From contig JBBCBC010000016.1 in the NCBI GenBank assembly GCA_037126765.1, positions 16,232,728 to 16,296,727 of the forward strand: a DNA stretch of 64,000 bases, given 5' to 3'. The position numbers were made by a program, and so were the translations under genes. The DNA comes from Stenogyne calaminthoides. Lineage: Eukaryota; Streptophyta; Magnoliopsida; Lamiales; Lamiaceae. Below, one piece after another: positions 12,278-24,511 of the stretch. How positions within the stretch are numbered: position 1 is the stretch's first letter; each line of letters opens with the position of its first letter. Below the pieces are notes generated by a model that was given only the letters and a program-made list of their open reading frames with translations, had not been told where the DNA came from and made no database searches.

Positions 12278-13481
12278 TTATGCTACTTAGGATGACTCCC
12301 GAATTGCAAAGGCAGCATGAGAAGATGCTTCCCTTCGAGATGATTAAGCATCTGAAGAATCTCTTTGATTCTGAATCTCGTTTTGAGATTTATGAAGTGA
12401 TGAGAGATCTGTTTAGATGCCGATTGTCTAAAAGAGGGAAGGTTTCTCCTCATGTATTGAAGATGATTGGGCTAATCGAGAAACTTGGTTGTTTGGGCAT
12501 TGAGCTCAAGACCAACGTTGTTGTTTACGCCATTCTTCAGTCGCTTCCCGATTTATATTCGAGTTTCGTAGTAAACTTAATATGAATAAGACGGAATCGA
12601 CTATGCCCGAGCTGCATAACACGCTAAAGACTTTTGAGTCTTCCACTGCTAAGGAAAAGCCCGGGCTCATGGTGAGTGCCTCTACTTCTTCTGCTCCGAA
12701 AGGAAAGAAGAAGCGAAGGGGCAAGGCAAAGAAAGGCTCCAAGCCGAATTTCCTTAAGCCCAAAGGTGGAATTCAAAAGAAGGAGAGGGTGGACAAGGAT
12801 GTATGCCTCCACTGCAAGCAGAAGGAGCATTGGAAGAAGGACTGTAAGGTTCTAGCAGCTGATAAGAAGACACAAGGTGTCTCAGCATCTGGAACATGTA
12901 TGTTTGTTATTGAGATAAACATGTCCACAAATGATACTAACAGTTGGGTATTAGATACCGGTTGTGGCTCACACATTTGTACAAATGTGCAGGGTCTCAA
13001 GGATAGCAGGGCAGTTAGGCCGGGTGAAGTCGCCCTACATATTTGGAATGGAGCAAGAGTTGCTGTTGAACGTGTTGGCGTTTATGTTTTAGACTTACCC
13101 TCTGGTTTTAGACTTGAACTGAATAATTGTTATTTCGTTCCTTCTATTACTCGCAATATTATTTATATTCCTATGTTAGACATTGAAGGGTTTTCCTTCC
13201 ATTTTGCAAATAGTAATTGTTGTTTTTCGCTTAATGGTGATGTTTATGGAAATGCTCCTTTATCGAATGGTTTATACTTGTTGCATTGTGGACATAATAT
13301 TCTTAATATACAAAACAAATTACTCAAACTTAGTACTCATGAAAACCTAACTTACTTGTGGCATTGTAGGCTTGGTCATGTAAATGAGAATAGGATAGCA
13401 AGGTTAAGGAAGTTAGACTACTTAACCCCATTCGACTTTGAGTGTTATGGAAGTTGTGAATCCTGTCTCATGGAAAGATGA
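12278..13481 (+). pseudogene. Element A gag 3' part, protease and pre-integrase
   Basis: Gag resumes at the right-hand copy of the target duplication (LLRMTPELQRQHEK is a typical copia capsid block). One frame runs to 12585. A second (12582-13481) holds a CCHC knuckle (CLHCKQKEHWKKDC, 12804-12845), the aspartic protease DTG (12954-12962, SWVLDTGCGSHIC) and the GAG-pre-integrase motif (LWHCRLGHVNENRI). The two frames overlap by four bases, so there is a frameshift between capsid and knuckle. The protease active site is intact in this segment. Confidence 0.87.
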
Positions 13482-16151
13482 CCAACAAACCCTTCTCTGG
13501 GAAAGGGTTTCATGCCAAAGAAGTTCTAGAATTGATCCACACAGATGTCTGTGAACCATTGCCCACTCTAGCTAGGGGTCAGTTCGGATACTTCATCACT
13601 TTTACTGATGATTTCTCAACATACGGATATGTGTATATTATGAGACACAAATCCAAATCGTTTGAGAAATTCAAGGAGTTTAAGGTTGAAGTAGAAAAAC
13701 AACTTGGTAAGAGTATCAAGATTCTTCGATCAGATCGAGAAGAGTGAATACCTTAGCCATGAATTCACTGATTACTTGAAGTTACATGGAATCCAGTCAC
13801 AATGGACTCCTCCCGGAACACCTCAGATGAATGGTGTGTCCGAAAGGAGAAACCAAACCCTGTTAGATATGGTGAGGTCCATGATGAGTTTTTCCTCTCT
13901 TCCGACATTCTTATGGGGATACGCGCTACAAACCTCAATCTACATTCTGAATAGGATTCCATCCAAGTCAGTTGAGCATACACCATATGAGTTATGGTGT
14001 GGCAAGAAGCCAACTTTCTCACATATCAAGACATGAGGTTGCCCCGTGATTGTGAAAAAGATGTTCACCGACAAATTGGAATCCAAAGGTGAAAAGGATT
14101 ATTTTGTGGGATATCCTAAGAAAACTAGAAGATATTACTTCTATCTACCAGAGAAACAGTCAGTGATTGTTTCTAGGCAGACTAGATTCCTCGAGGAAGA
14201 CTATGTCTTCAAGGAACAAGACTTTAAATATGGTGGAAGTTTATCACTAAGTGATCCTCTTTCAGCCAGTGGGAGCGTAATTGAAGTTGCATTGCCCGAC
14301 CAACGAACTCCAAGTAGGCTGAATGAGAACAACATAGTTCAAACTCCCGCTCAAGAGGCATCCGGAAGTGCTCAAGGAGCATCCAGAAGTGTAACTCTTG
14401 AGGCCTACCCGGTCAATGATGAAATCGTTGTACCACAAAATTTTCACAATCAGAATGTGCAGCCTGAACAGCCACAACACTGTAAGTCCACTAGAGTTCG
14501 TAATCCGATCACCAGATATTATGATTTCCTCGTGGAGGAACATGATGACGTGGGGATCCCGGATAAAGACGAACCTAGAACTTATACTGAGGCAACATTA
14601 GATGTTGACTCGAAGAAGTGGCATGAAGCCATGAAATCCGAGATGGACTCGATGTACACCAATCAAATTTGGGACTTGGTTGAGTTGCCTAAAAGGGTCA
14701 AACCCATAGGTTGCAAATGGGTCTACAAGCGTATGACCGATGAAAATGGCAAGGTACAAACCTACAAGGCTAGGTTGGTGGTGAAAGGTTATAGCCAACG
14801 CGAAGGCATTGACTATGATGAGACTTTCTCACCAGTTGCTAAAATCAAGTACATTCGAATTTTACTTGCAGTAGCAGCACACCTCGATTAGAGATTTGGC
14901 AGATGGATGTCAAAACACCTTTCCTCAATGGAAACATTGATAAGGAAGTGTTTATGACTCAACCTGGAAGGCTTCAAATCAAAGTCATAATCCAATCTTG
15001 TGTGCAAACTTAAACGATCCATTTATGGATTGAAGCAAGCTTCTAGGAGTTGGAATATCCGATTTGATGAGGCTGTCAAATCATTTGACTTCGTCAGAAA
15101 TTTGGAAGATCCGTGCGTCTATCAAAAATGCATTGGGAAGAATATTGTTTTCATAGTTGTGTATGTCGATGACATACTGATTATGGGAAACAATATCTCA
15201 CTCATGCAGTCTGTGAAAGAATGGTTGTCAAAGACCTTCATGATGAAGGATCTTGGTGAAGCCTGCTATATCTTAGGGATCAAGATCCACAGGTATAGAT
15301 CCAAGAAGATGTTGGGGCTGTCACAGTCCACCTACATAGATAAGGTGTTGAAGTGATTCGCGATGGAGAACTCTAAGAGAGACTCTATACCGTCATGTCA
15401 TGGGATAAATCTATCAAAGAAGGATTTTCCTTCCACAAATGCTGATATCCGGCGCATGAAGGACATATCATATGCATCCGCAATTGGGTGCATCATGTAT
15501 GCCATGACTTGCACAAGGCCAGATGTGGCCTTCGCTGTCAGCACCACTAGTAGATACCAACAGAATCCGGGTGAACCTCACTGGATTGTTGTCAAGAACA
15601 TTCTCAAGTACCTCAGACGTACTAAATATTGCTTCTTGGTCTATGGAGGTCAGTCAGAACTAGTTGCTCTTTGGGGTTGCGGACTTGAAGTTTCAATCGA
15701 TTTTTGATGATTACAAATCTCAGTCAGGTTATCTGTTCACTCTCAGTGGTGGGGCGGTTAGTTGGAATAGTTCCAAACAAAAGACTACCGCGAACTCAAC
15801 AACCGAAGCTGAGTACAATGTTGCGGCAGAAGCTGCCAAAGAGGCTGTCTGGATAAAATAGTTCTTAAATGAACTAGGGGTAATTCCGATGCCGAAAGTC
15901 CAATAAAGTTGTATTGTGACAACACTGGTGCGGTTGCACGAGCAAAGGAACCGAGATCCAATAACAGAAACAAGCATGTACCAAGGCGTTATCACTTGAT
16001 AAGAGAGATAATTGCTAGAGGAGAGATAGAGTTAGAATGTGTTCCCACGGAAGATAATTTGGCTGATCCTTTCATTAAAGCTTTGAGCATTCATGTACAC
16101 ACTAGACATTTCAATGGTCTAGGGGTTAAGCATGTAGGTGATTGGCTCTAG
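13478..16151 (+). pseudogene. Element A pol (integrase, RT, RNase H), frameshifted
   Basis: The integrase keeps all three acidic residues: Asp at 13544-13546 (HTDVCEP), Asp at 13733-13735 (RSDR) and Glu at 13842-13844 (GVSERRN). The frame breaks next to the second Asp, near 13738, where one base is missing. A stop near 14036 and shifts near 14888, 15355 and 15700 split the rest. RT shows KARLVVKGYSQ and an intact YVDD (15162-15173). RNase H shows RYHLIREIIARGE and NLADPF near the end. Catalytic residues survive better than in element B, but the chain is broken in at least six places. Confidence 0.87.
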
Positions 16152-16165
16152 TTCAAGTGGGAGAT

Positions 16166-18088
16166 TGTTAGTGTTAGTGTCCTAGAGGCAATCCTTTGTA
16201 TGGACATAATACTAAGATAATATTCAGTGTTGGTTTAATATTACTGTTTGTTTAATATTAAATGTATGGCATTACATTTATTAGAATATTATGTTTGATT
16301 GTTTGCATTTGTTCTTATCTGTGTTCCCTTGAATCACTGTTGTCATTGAGTGTGTGAGAACTCAAATGACTTAAGCATGATTCTCAAATAGTCCTGATCA
16401 AGGATCATTAAGAATGGGATATTGATGATGCAATGGAGATTGATGTGTGATCTGCATCATACTCTTAGAGAGTGTAGTAAGATCTCACTTACTGCGAGAT
16501 ACTAGGTATCTAATGATGGATGCACAAATACCTTAGAGGGTATTGGTATACCCATCCGAGCAACCGTTTGATGTAGTTCCACTATATGTGTCTACGGGTG
16601 TCTCGGTTAGTGGGAGCGATGCGACACTCCTTTGACTTGAGGTCAATACGCACGCAATGTGTGGGGTGATGAACTTTGACCATGACCGACGCTTACACCC
16701 TTCCATGGGTAGATATGGCTTGAATTGGGTTCATCACGAAGTGTATGTGAGTGGTAGTTGAGTCAAGAAAATGATTCATTCCTCAAAGTGGATTTAGAGA
16801 GAATACTCACCTTCTCATCATAATTGGATCAAAGTAATTGGACAATGCACGTCAACTTGAACTTTGTGACCAAATGTGACATAAGTGATCAATTAGTGAT
16901 TGGAGATAAAGTGATTAAATTATTTGAATAGATAACTTCATCATGTTCAAGACTAATCAAGTATTCGTGAATGAAAGGAGGAAATCGTAATAGCCCATGT
17001 TACAGTTACAGGTAGTTGCACGTTTCTCGCAACGTACCTCATATATTGAGAATGTCTAATTTATTGTCTAGGGTTCAATTAAGACCGTTAGTTTGTCTAA
17101 TAGCTTGATATATGAGGGCCTATGGGTCACGGAAAAAATGTTTTTCTAGGACAATAACTTTAGGGGGGTTGTGTTTTAAGGACAATAATTTTACTGACTT
17201 CGAAATGTAGGACAATATGTTTTAAAATATGTAAAAATAGGACAATATGTTTTAAAATCTACAAATGTAGGACAATTGAGCCCAAATAAGCCAAAATTGG
17301 GCTGAGAGATTCGGGCTCAATTGTCCTACATTTACATATTCTTAAAACATATTGTCCTATATTTATAAATTTTAAAACATATTGTCCTATATTCACAAGT
17401 TTTAAAATATATTGTCCTACATTTCCAAGCCTTTAAAATTATTGTCCTTAAAACACAACCCCCCCTAAGTTACTGTCCTTAAAAAACATTATTCCCTATG
17501 AGTCACACAACGAGTAACTCCCGTGTACGGATTATAGTTGGTTGATTAAGTATTAAATTAGATTTAATATTTAATTTATGGAGAATTAATAATATATTAA
17601 TTTAGAATTAATCATTATTACTATTTAATTAAATTATATTTAATTAAATAGGAATCCCAAATAATATTATGGAATATTATTGTAGGAAAATATCCGTAGG
17701 GAAAAACATATCTTTGAGATTTGTTTTGCAAGATTAGGAATTATCTTCCTAATAAAGATTGCTTAAGATTTAAGCCAATCTCTCCCTATACATATGACAT
17801 CCTGGGATTCATTATTTACTACAACAAGAAAATCTAGTTTCTCCATAAAATCTAGAATAGGAATTTTCCTAGCGAATTCCATCTCAGATTCAACGCTGAC
17901 AGATCTGTGCAAATTTGTCTACGGGGATTACGTGGATACCGTAGTTGAGAAATCTACTATCTAATTGTTGTAAGATTTCTTGTTATGATTAATCGCACTT
18001 GTTTATGCAATTATTTTTTCTTTGTTGGTGAATTATTTTATCCCAGTTGTGCATGTATTACTTGTTTACTTGCCTCTATATTCCAACA
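16166..18088 (+). repeat. 3' LTR of element A
   Basis: Preceded by the polypurine tract AAGTGGGAGA (16155-16164). It starts TGTTAGTGTTAGTG and ends TTCCAACA. At 1923 bp it is longer than the related solo LTR (1601 bp), mainly because of a 365-bp palindromic insertion at 17131-17495. Confidence 0.9.
17131..17495. mobile_element. Palindromic (foldback) MITE, Mutator-like target duplication
   Basis: The two arms are near-complete reverse complements. The ends read GGAAAAAATGTTTTT and, on the other strand, GGAATAATGTTTTTT, and GGACAAT recurs many times. It is flanked by CTATGGGTCAC (17120-17130) and CTATGAGTCAC (17496-17506), an 11-bp duplication with one mismatch, as expected for Mutator-like elements. 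The related solo LTR at 18769-20369 has the uninterrupted site. No coding capacity. Confidence 0.75.
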
Positions 18089-18403
18089 ATGATGGCTACG
18101 GCCTAGACCATGTTCTATGCTCCGTAGGATTGACCTTTACTTATCCTACTACACATGGGAGAGGTTAAGGTAAAATATAATAAATATTTGGGTGTCGACG
18201 ATAATACACCATATTGATTTATTATTAAGCAAGAAGGCATAACTAGAGTTTGATTTACTTTCATCTAAATCATAATTCCAACTAGCGTCTATATACTTTC
18301 TAAGATTAGAATATTTCCTTAATATAATAATTTGCAGTACTCTTCAGATATCTCAGAAATCCCACAAATCATCTTTTAGTGACTTCTTCCATATTAACTA
18401 ATA
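18089..18403. other. Flank between element A and a MITE; nothing recognisable
   Basis: AT-rich sequence with no credible reading frame, repeat or motif that I can identify. Confidence 0.4.
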
Positions 18404-18637
18404 TTCCCCCCCGTCCACCAAAATTGTGCTCATTTCATTTTGACATGTTGTATGGAAAGGTAAATTAAGTCCATTTATGAATAACACAATTGATTGTGAG
18501 TAAAGTATAATGATAGTTTGAGTAATTAAGTGATTGTTGGACGATGAAAAAAAAAATGAGTCCATAAACGTACTTAATTTACATTTCCGTACAACATGTC
18601 AAAACGAAATGAGCACAGTTTTGGTAGACGGAGGGAG
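18404..18637. mobile_element. Stowaway-like MITE
   Basis: The right end reads GTAGACGGAGGGAG followed by TA. The left end is TA then a degraded CCCCCCCGTCCACC. The arms pair over about 40 bases (GTGCTCATTTC and GAAATGAGCAC). About 234 bp, non-coding, probably mobilised by mariner-type transposases. Confidence 0.8.
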
Positions 18638-18768
18638 TATATGCTAACTAAAACAACAACATAATAAATGTCTCATTGTGTGCACAATTTTAGCATACAT
18701 CAAACATCCAATTTCTTTTGCATATGATACAATTAACATTCCATCTTTGAATCTTTGGACATTCATTA

Positions 18769-20369
18769 TGTTGGAATTTATAGGCACGTAAACACGTAAT
18801 ACATGCGCAACGAAAATAAACAGTTTACCAACAACGAACAATTAATTGCATAATTAAATACGAGTAAACGTAAACAGAATTCTTACAGTAATTCATATAC
18901 AATTTTCTCTACTATGGTATCCACGTAATCCCCAATTACGGACTTGCACAGATTTGCCAGCGTTGAATCCCGAGATGAATTTGCTAGGAAAATTCTAACT
19001 CTAGATCTTATGGAGAAAATATGAAGTGATACTGTTTGTGAATCCCAATAGATTGTATATATAGGGAGGCTTAGCTTATTTCCCAAGCTAGCCTAATTAG
19101 GGAAATAAAATCCCTAATCTTGAATTAAATTAATTCCTTTTAATTTAATTCCCTAAATATAAATCTCTACGGATTTAAATGCCTTATATGAAAATCTCTA
19201 CGATTTATTTTCATATACATTAAATCCTACAATTATATTCCAAATATAATTATTGGGAATTCTTATTTAATTAAATTCAATTTAATTAAATATTAATAAT
19301 AATTAATTCCAAATTAATCTATTATTAATTACTTCTCCATAAATTAAATATTAAATCCAATTTAACATTTAATCAACCAACTATAATCCGTAAAAGGGAA
19401 CTACTTGTTGTGTGACCCATAGGCCTTCATATACCGAGCGATTAGTCAAACTAACGGTCTTAATTCAACCCTAGACAATAAATCAGACATTCTCAATATA
19501 TGAGGTATGTTGCGAGAAACGTGCAACTACCTGTAACTGAAACATGGGCTATTACGATTTCCTCCTTTCATTCGCGAATACTCGATTAAGTCTTAAACAT
19601 GATGAACTGTCTATTCAAATAACTTAATCAATTTATCTCTAATCACTGATCATGTATGTCACACTTAGCCACAAAGTTTAAGTTGATGTGCATCGGCCGA
19701 TGACTTAGATCTAATTATGACGAGAAGATGAGTATTCTCTCTAAATCCACTTCGAGGAATGAATCATATTTTTGGCGCAACTATCGCGCACATGCACTTC
19801 GTGATGAACCCAATCCAAGACATATCTACCCATGGAAGGGTGCAAGCGTCGGTCATGGTCAAAGTTCATCATCCCATACATGTCGTGCGTATTGACCTCA
19901 AGTCAAAGGAGTATCGCATCGCTCCCATTAACCGAGACACCCGTAGACACATACAGTGGAACTACATCAAACGGTTTCTCGGATGGGTATACCAATACCC
20001 TTTAAGGTATTTGTGCGTCCATCATGAGATACCTAGTATCTCGTAGTAAGTGAGATCTTACTACACTCTCTAAGAGTATGATGCATATCGCACACCAATC
20101 TTCATTGCATCATCAATATCTCATTCTTGATGATCCTTGATCGGGGCTATTTGAGAATCATGCTTAAGTCATCTGAGTTCTCACAACCTCAATGACAGCA
20201 ACGACTCATGGGAATACTTGTATGAATAAATGCAAACAATCAAACATAATATTCAAACAAGTGTATTGCCATACATTAATATTAAGTGAACTATAATATT
20301 AAATCAAACTGAATATCATTGAGTATTATGTCCTTACAATAGATTGTCTCTAGGACACTAACATTAACA
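18769..20369 (-). repeat. Solo LTR of the element A family, reverse orientation
   Basis: It starts TGTTGGAATTTATAGGCACG and ends GGACACTAACATTAACA, the reverse complement of the element A LTR ends, and it aligns along its length to 16166-18088. The flanks are CATTA (18764-18768) and CATCA (20370-20374), a 5-bp target duplication with one change. No internal region remains, which indicates LTR-LTR recombination. Confidence 0.85.
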
Positions 20370-20439
20370 CATCATAGTTCAGTGACCCGTATTTTTTACA
20401 TTAGAATCTACAGAATTTTGTCCATTTATTTGAATCGTT

Positions 20440-20720
20440 TTAGAAGTCTCTCTATGTAAGTCTTCTAAGGTCATCCAAGTAACTTCTTTGAACTATCTCT
20501 ATGAAGATTTTCATAAAAAATAATTTACTTGTTGTTTTTCCAGCTAACATTGTATCAACATATGACCACAGATTTACATAACTATCTTTGAACCGTAAAA
20601 CATAAACACAGCGGTCTTTGTCTAACAAAGCTAATACGAGACAATCATTCATTAAGTCTGAAGTACCATGTTCTTGATGATTGTTTAAGTTTGTAATCCG
20701 ATTTCTTCAATTTACAAACA
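20440..20720 (-). pseudogene. Copia reverse transcriptase relic
   Basis: On the minus strand, after a segment resembling the copia RT motif KQSxRxW, the frame reads DRCVYVLRFKDSYVNLWSY, then VDTMLAGK. This matches the RT catalytic block whose consensus is LYVDDMLIAGK; the second Asp is replaced by Thr. About 90 codons only, no start, degenerate ends. The last part recurs just after the N gap (34740-34830). Confidence 0.6.
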
Positions 20721-21169
20721 TTATCCTTTTATGTGAAGAATAAAACCTATTTATCAATATTATCATTGAGAGAAATAGTTTTAACGCCCATTTAGCAATA
20801 TTATCATTTTGTCCTCGTTTTCTTTTTAATAGATTCACAAAAATGAACCATGGTTGCTTTAATGCAATTTAAGGACATTTGAATGGGCATCCCACACAAT
20901 CCTTCAATCCAAATACAAATATCAATTTTTAAGTAATGATTGAAAAGATGCAGCCCTGCTGAAATCTACATATCAAACAATTCAATCCAAACTGCACAAT
21001 CCTACTCAATCCTATCACAATAAATTCATCCAGTTTAGTGAAACGAACGAGCCCTTAAGTAACAAACAAGGAATAGGATTTAACACACATTTAAATCAAG
21101 ATTATCTAGCAATTAACTCTATTGCACTTCAATCAGTAGAGGAAAACATGAGGTAATTATTATAACAAG
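20721..21169. other. AT-rich spacer, no gene seen
   Basis: Short frames only; nothing recognisable. The same sequence recurs at about 34830-35347. Confidence 0.4.
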
Positions 21170-22987
21170 TGTTGAATTTTTTTAATTTTGATGATTTTGC
21201 CAAAATACATGTAATGGGACCATCTTAATCTATTAATCAACTGATATATAGACTTTGGTAAGAATAGGTTAGCAAGTTAAGGGGAACTCAACTTATCAAC
21301 TGAGTTATGACGACGAAGAGAAGACCTACTGAGAAGCAAGAAGACCTCAAGTTAGAAGATCACTATGAGATGAGATAACTTATATCTAAGCACAAGTTCA
21401 CTCATACTCATTTGATATCAGCTAAGGTCAAAAGCCAGCTAGTATAGTGGAATGTTTGTTTAAACAAAAAAAGGGTTAGAATGAACAAGCTGAATGTCAA
21501 AGTTCTTCGATACAAAAGATAAGTAAAAGTGCCTCTGATGAAAAGATTTGAACAAAGAGAACAAGCTGAATAGATGAATATGATGATCTGTTGGAGTCAA
21601 AGGATTTAACTAATGTGTAGAGTTGATATTCGAGTCGAGTCAAGTACTTGAAGTTCAAGCTCGACTTGAGAAGCTGTCTAGCCGAGCTGGCTTGATTAAT
21701 GTCAACGAGTTACAAATAGTGTTTGACTCGACTCGCTAGCGAGTCTAACAAGCCTACCGAGCTTAACAAATCGAATCGAGCCTAGCGAGCCCATTGAAAA
21801 TTAAAGAAATTTGTAACTATCGAACGTAATGAGTCCACCTTGAGTAGGCTCATTAGTAATTCGAGTATTTCACGAGCTCGAACTCGAACTCATTTACCAA
21901 TATAAATGAGTCGAGCTTTCAAGCATCTTGTTTTACTAATAACTCTACTAATGAGAAGTCAACATCGCATGTATGACATCTGACAAGCAACATGGTGATT
22001 TAGACTCAACGGTTCGAAAGGACAAGAAGAAGATGAAATTACCTAAAATGGTAAAAAGAGTTTGCACGCATATTCCCTATAATGATTGCATGCCAAAAAT
22101 AGTATGATTTTGAGCTTACTCTCCAACTGCTAGTTTTGAATTCATTTATAGACTTTAGAGCAATGTTGCGAAGATTATACGCGAGCAATCCACATTCAAG
22201 TAATTTCTATGAACACCAAAGCAAGAAATCCAAATTAAGTTATAAGTGTTCTCATCTGATATCCAAAGTTTAGAAGAGATCTTCCCATCCTAGCTAAAGG
22301 CTGATCGTTGTAAGAGAGATATCACCTAGTTTGAAATTTCAATCAAACCCCTACTCTTAGAGTTAGGAAGTTTGAGCGTTGATCTATATAGAAGTTAGGA
22401 GTATTAAGCTAGTTGATAGATTGTTGTAAGAGAGGATTGAAACTCGAAAAAAACCAGATAGTCGAAACCTATAAAGGGAGAAGTGGTGAGTATCCTTGAC
22501 ACTTTGATAATCAAGATTCCATTAATCAAATTAATTACCCCTCTAAAGGGAAGAGTGGACCTAGGAGCTCGCCTCTAAACCACTATAAATATGTGTATTC
22601 TTACTTGCTTATCTTATTAACTATCATTCATATTTTGCAAATTGAACATTCATCAAACTGATCTAATCATCTAATCATCTATACATCAAGTCAACTGGCC
22701 TTTAAAAATTGAGTTATTTTCATTAAAAGATTTTTCGTCACGAATTTGGGGCTCATAGTTTCCACACTCAGTTTAATGTGATAGTCATCCAAGTGACGTG
22801 TAACTAAAACAATCAAGAGGTTAGTTATTAGTCTTAGTTGTTATTCCTTTGTATTCTACTTTTAGTCTTATCCGAAGTGGACCTTACAAGTTAGCTGACC
22901 CCCAACTAAGTTCACAAAACAATTTGAAAAAGTTTATTCACCCCTCCTTCTAGACTTTTTCTCTCACAGAACTCCTTCGGATATACA
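21170..22987 (+). repeat. Solo LTR of a SIRE/Maximus-like copia (copy 1)
   Basis: It starts TGTTGAATTTTTTTAATTTT and ends ATATACA, with a perfect 5-bp target duplication ACAAG at 21165-21169 and 22988-22992. The tail TTCACCCCTCCTTCTAGACT resembles the end of SIRE-type LTRs. No primer site or internal region follows, so it is a solo LTR. It contains a stretch rich in GAGTCGA and GAGCTCG words (about 21612-21915), possibly a further small insertion. Confidence 0.75.
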
Positions 22988-23005
22988 ACAAGTTATAAGT
23001 CATAC

Positions 23006-23101
23006 TTTAATGGGAGAAGTGAAATAACTCAATCGGTTTGAGCACTACTACCTATACCGTAAGGTCGTGGATTCAAGTCACCATTTGCTTAATTAAAAAA
23101 A
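23006..23101 (+). mobile_element. tRNA-derived SINE (copy 1)
   Basis: A 96-bp unit with a tRNA-like A box (TAACTCAATCGG), a B box (GGATTCAAGTC) about 40 bases later and an A-rich tail. The perfect 9-bp target duplication AAGTCATAC flanks it (22997-23005 and 23102-23110). The boxes are the internal promoter for RNA polymerase III. It is very short, a head plus tail with almost no body. Confidence 0.8.
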
Positions 23102-23381
23102 AAGTCATACATCATTAATGAGCGATATTTAATACTATTAAGAAACACAACATATTATCACTATTTGTTTATTCCAAAGTGTAATGCTTCAAGAACTTGT
23201 AATACAATAAGAAATAACTATAATATGTTTGAGGAATCTTCACATATTACCCCACGACTATTAATTTATTTGGAGTTGTAATACTTTAATGAGAGATCAT
23301 AAGTAATATTTTAAACGAGAAATATACATTATTTTAAGAACAACGACTCGAGTTATTGTTTGGGGGATTCGTGTCATGATA

Positions 23382-23384
<3 letters not shown>

Positions 23385-23423
<39 letters not shown>
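23385..23423. repeat. TA microsatellite (copy 1 allele, 39 bases)
   Basis: An uninterrupted TA run. The matching run in copy 2 (37555-37573) is 19 bases, so the two copies carry different alleles. Confidence 0.95.
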
Positions 23424-23426
<3 letters not shown>

Positions 23427-24511
23427 ACAAAAAAATAATTATATTTTCCATTAGTTGATGTGTTTTAATTTGTCTTGAGGCGATGTGTATTAGATTATTA
23501 ATTTAGATTATGCTTGCCGAGGGACTTTCATGGTTTAATTTGCAAATTAAATGGAATCAAATTTGTCAAAGGGCCACTGCCCCGTTTGCAAACAATCTCA
23601 TGGGCCTCCAGTGCAGAATGTTGAGCTAAGAAGAAAACATAGAATTCTAATTTCTTGTCAAAACACAACACTTGAATCTTTAAAAAATCACAACAAAATT
23701 GCTTTACATATTTGTGTTGTGTGTTAAAGTTTAAACATATCTATTAAGAAACATACTTGCACGGTCTTACGATAAAATGGGACATATAAGCATGACACCT
23801 TAGCACTTTGAAAATAATAAGTGTTGATTTATATTAATTTGTACTCAATCTCATATATGAGACCTTAGTAATTTTGTCATCTAATAATTACTCAAAATCA
23901 TTTATCTTCATAAATCACGCGAGAAAGATTAAACATCATTCACAAATCCAATATATGTGTGTTTTAGAATCTTAAAATAGCTTCTATTTTAAAAAACAAA
24001 ATTGTGAAAAATAGTTTTAAAAATAAGTGCATTTAGAAATTGTTTTTAGTATTTCACACTATAATTACAACCTCAAATACTTACAAATTTTATATTTCAA
24101 TCAACTGGAATGGACTTTTATTTCCTTTTGATGGGTATTGAGGAACAAGGACCCTTCCATACTCAATATATAATTAGCACATACACTACCCATGATATCA
24201 ATACCAATTATAATTAATAAAACTAAAATTAATCCACTGAATTAAGATAATATATAACACGGTACCAGATTTTTCATTACTATTTCACAAACAGAAAAGG
24301 GATAAAAAAAAAAATCCACGTGTCTCACGGGTCATCGTGCTATTTTCCAACTGGGCAATGCAGCCCGTGACAACATGTAGAGCACTTAGACCACAATATT
24401 TTATTTAGCTTGACATATATATAGTGGTACTTAATTATATAGAAAAATAAAAAAAGACCCAAAAACGTAGTGTATATTTGTAATAGTATTTTATTTTATA
24501 TAGTATTAATT
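23424..24511. other. 3' flank of the methyltransferase gene, no gene seen
   Basis: AT-rich non-coding sequence downstream of the minus-strand methyltransferase. I see no repeat ends or reading frame. The same sequence recurs at 37574-38667. Confidence 0.5.

Larger units (their letters stand above)
1..18088 (+). mobile_element. Outer Ty1/copia LTR retrotransposon A (5' end outside window)
   Basis: The element is framed by the tail of a 5' LTR (1-165) followed by a tRNA-iMet-type primer binding site, and by a polypurine tract plus 3' LTR (16155-18088). The two LTR tails share the same ending, GCCTCTATATTCCAACA. Gene order is gag, zinc knuckle, protease, integrase, reverse transcriptase, RNase H, which is Ty1/copia order. 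Element B is inserted in gag at 2576-12277. The start of the 5' LTR lies outside the window, so the target duplication cannot be tested. Several frameshifts mean the copy is non-autonomous. Confidence 0.9.

Noticed and set aside
13733..13735. Loss of the second integrase Asp in element A, by analogy with element B
   Set aside because: The codon is GAT (Asp); only the frame breaks just after it.
20452..20652. The 66-codon minus-strand frame as a host gene
   Set aside because: It matches the copia reverse transcriptase block around YVDD and is a relic.
21612..21915. A separate hAT-type MITE rich in GAGTCGA words inside the SIRE-like LTR
   Set aside because: The composition is distinctive, but I could not find convincing terminal inverted repeats or a target duplication. 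It is mentioned only within the LTR entry.
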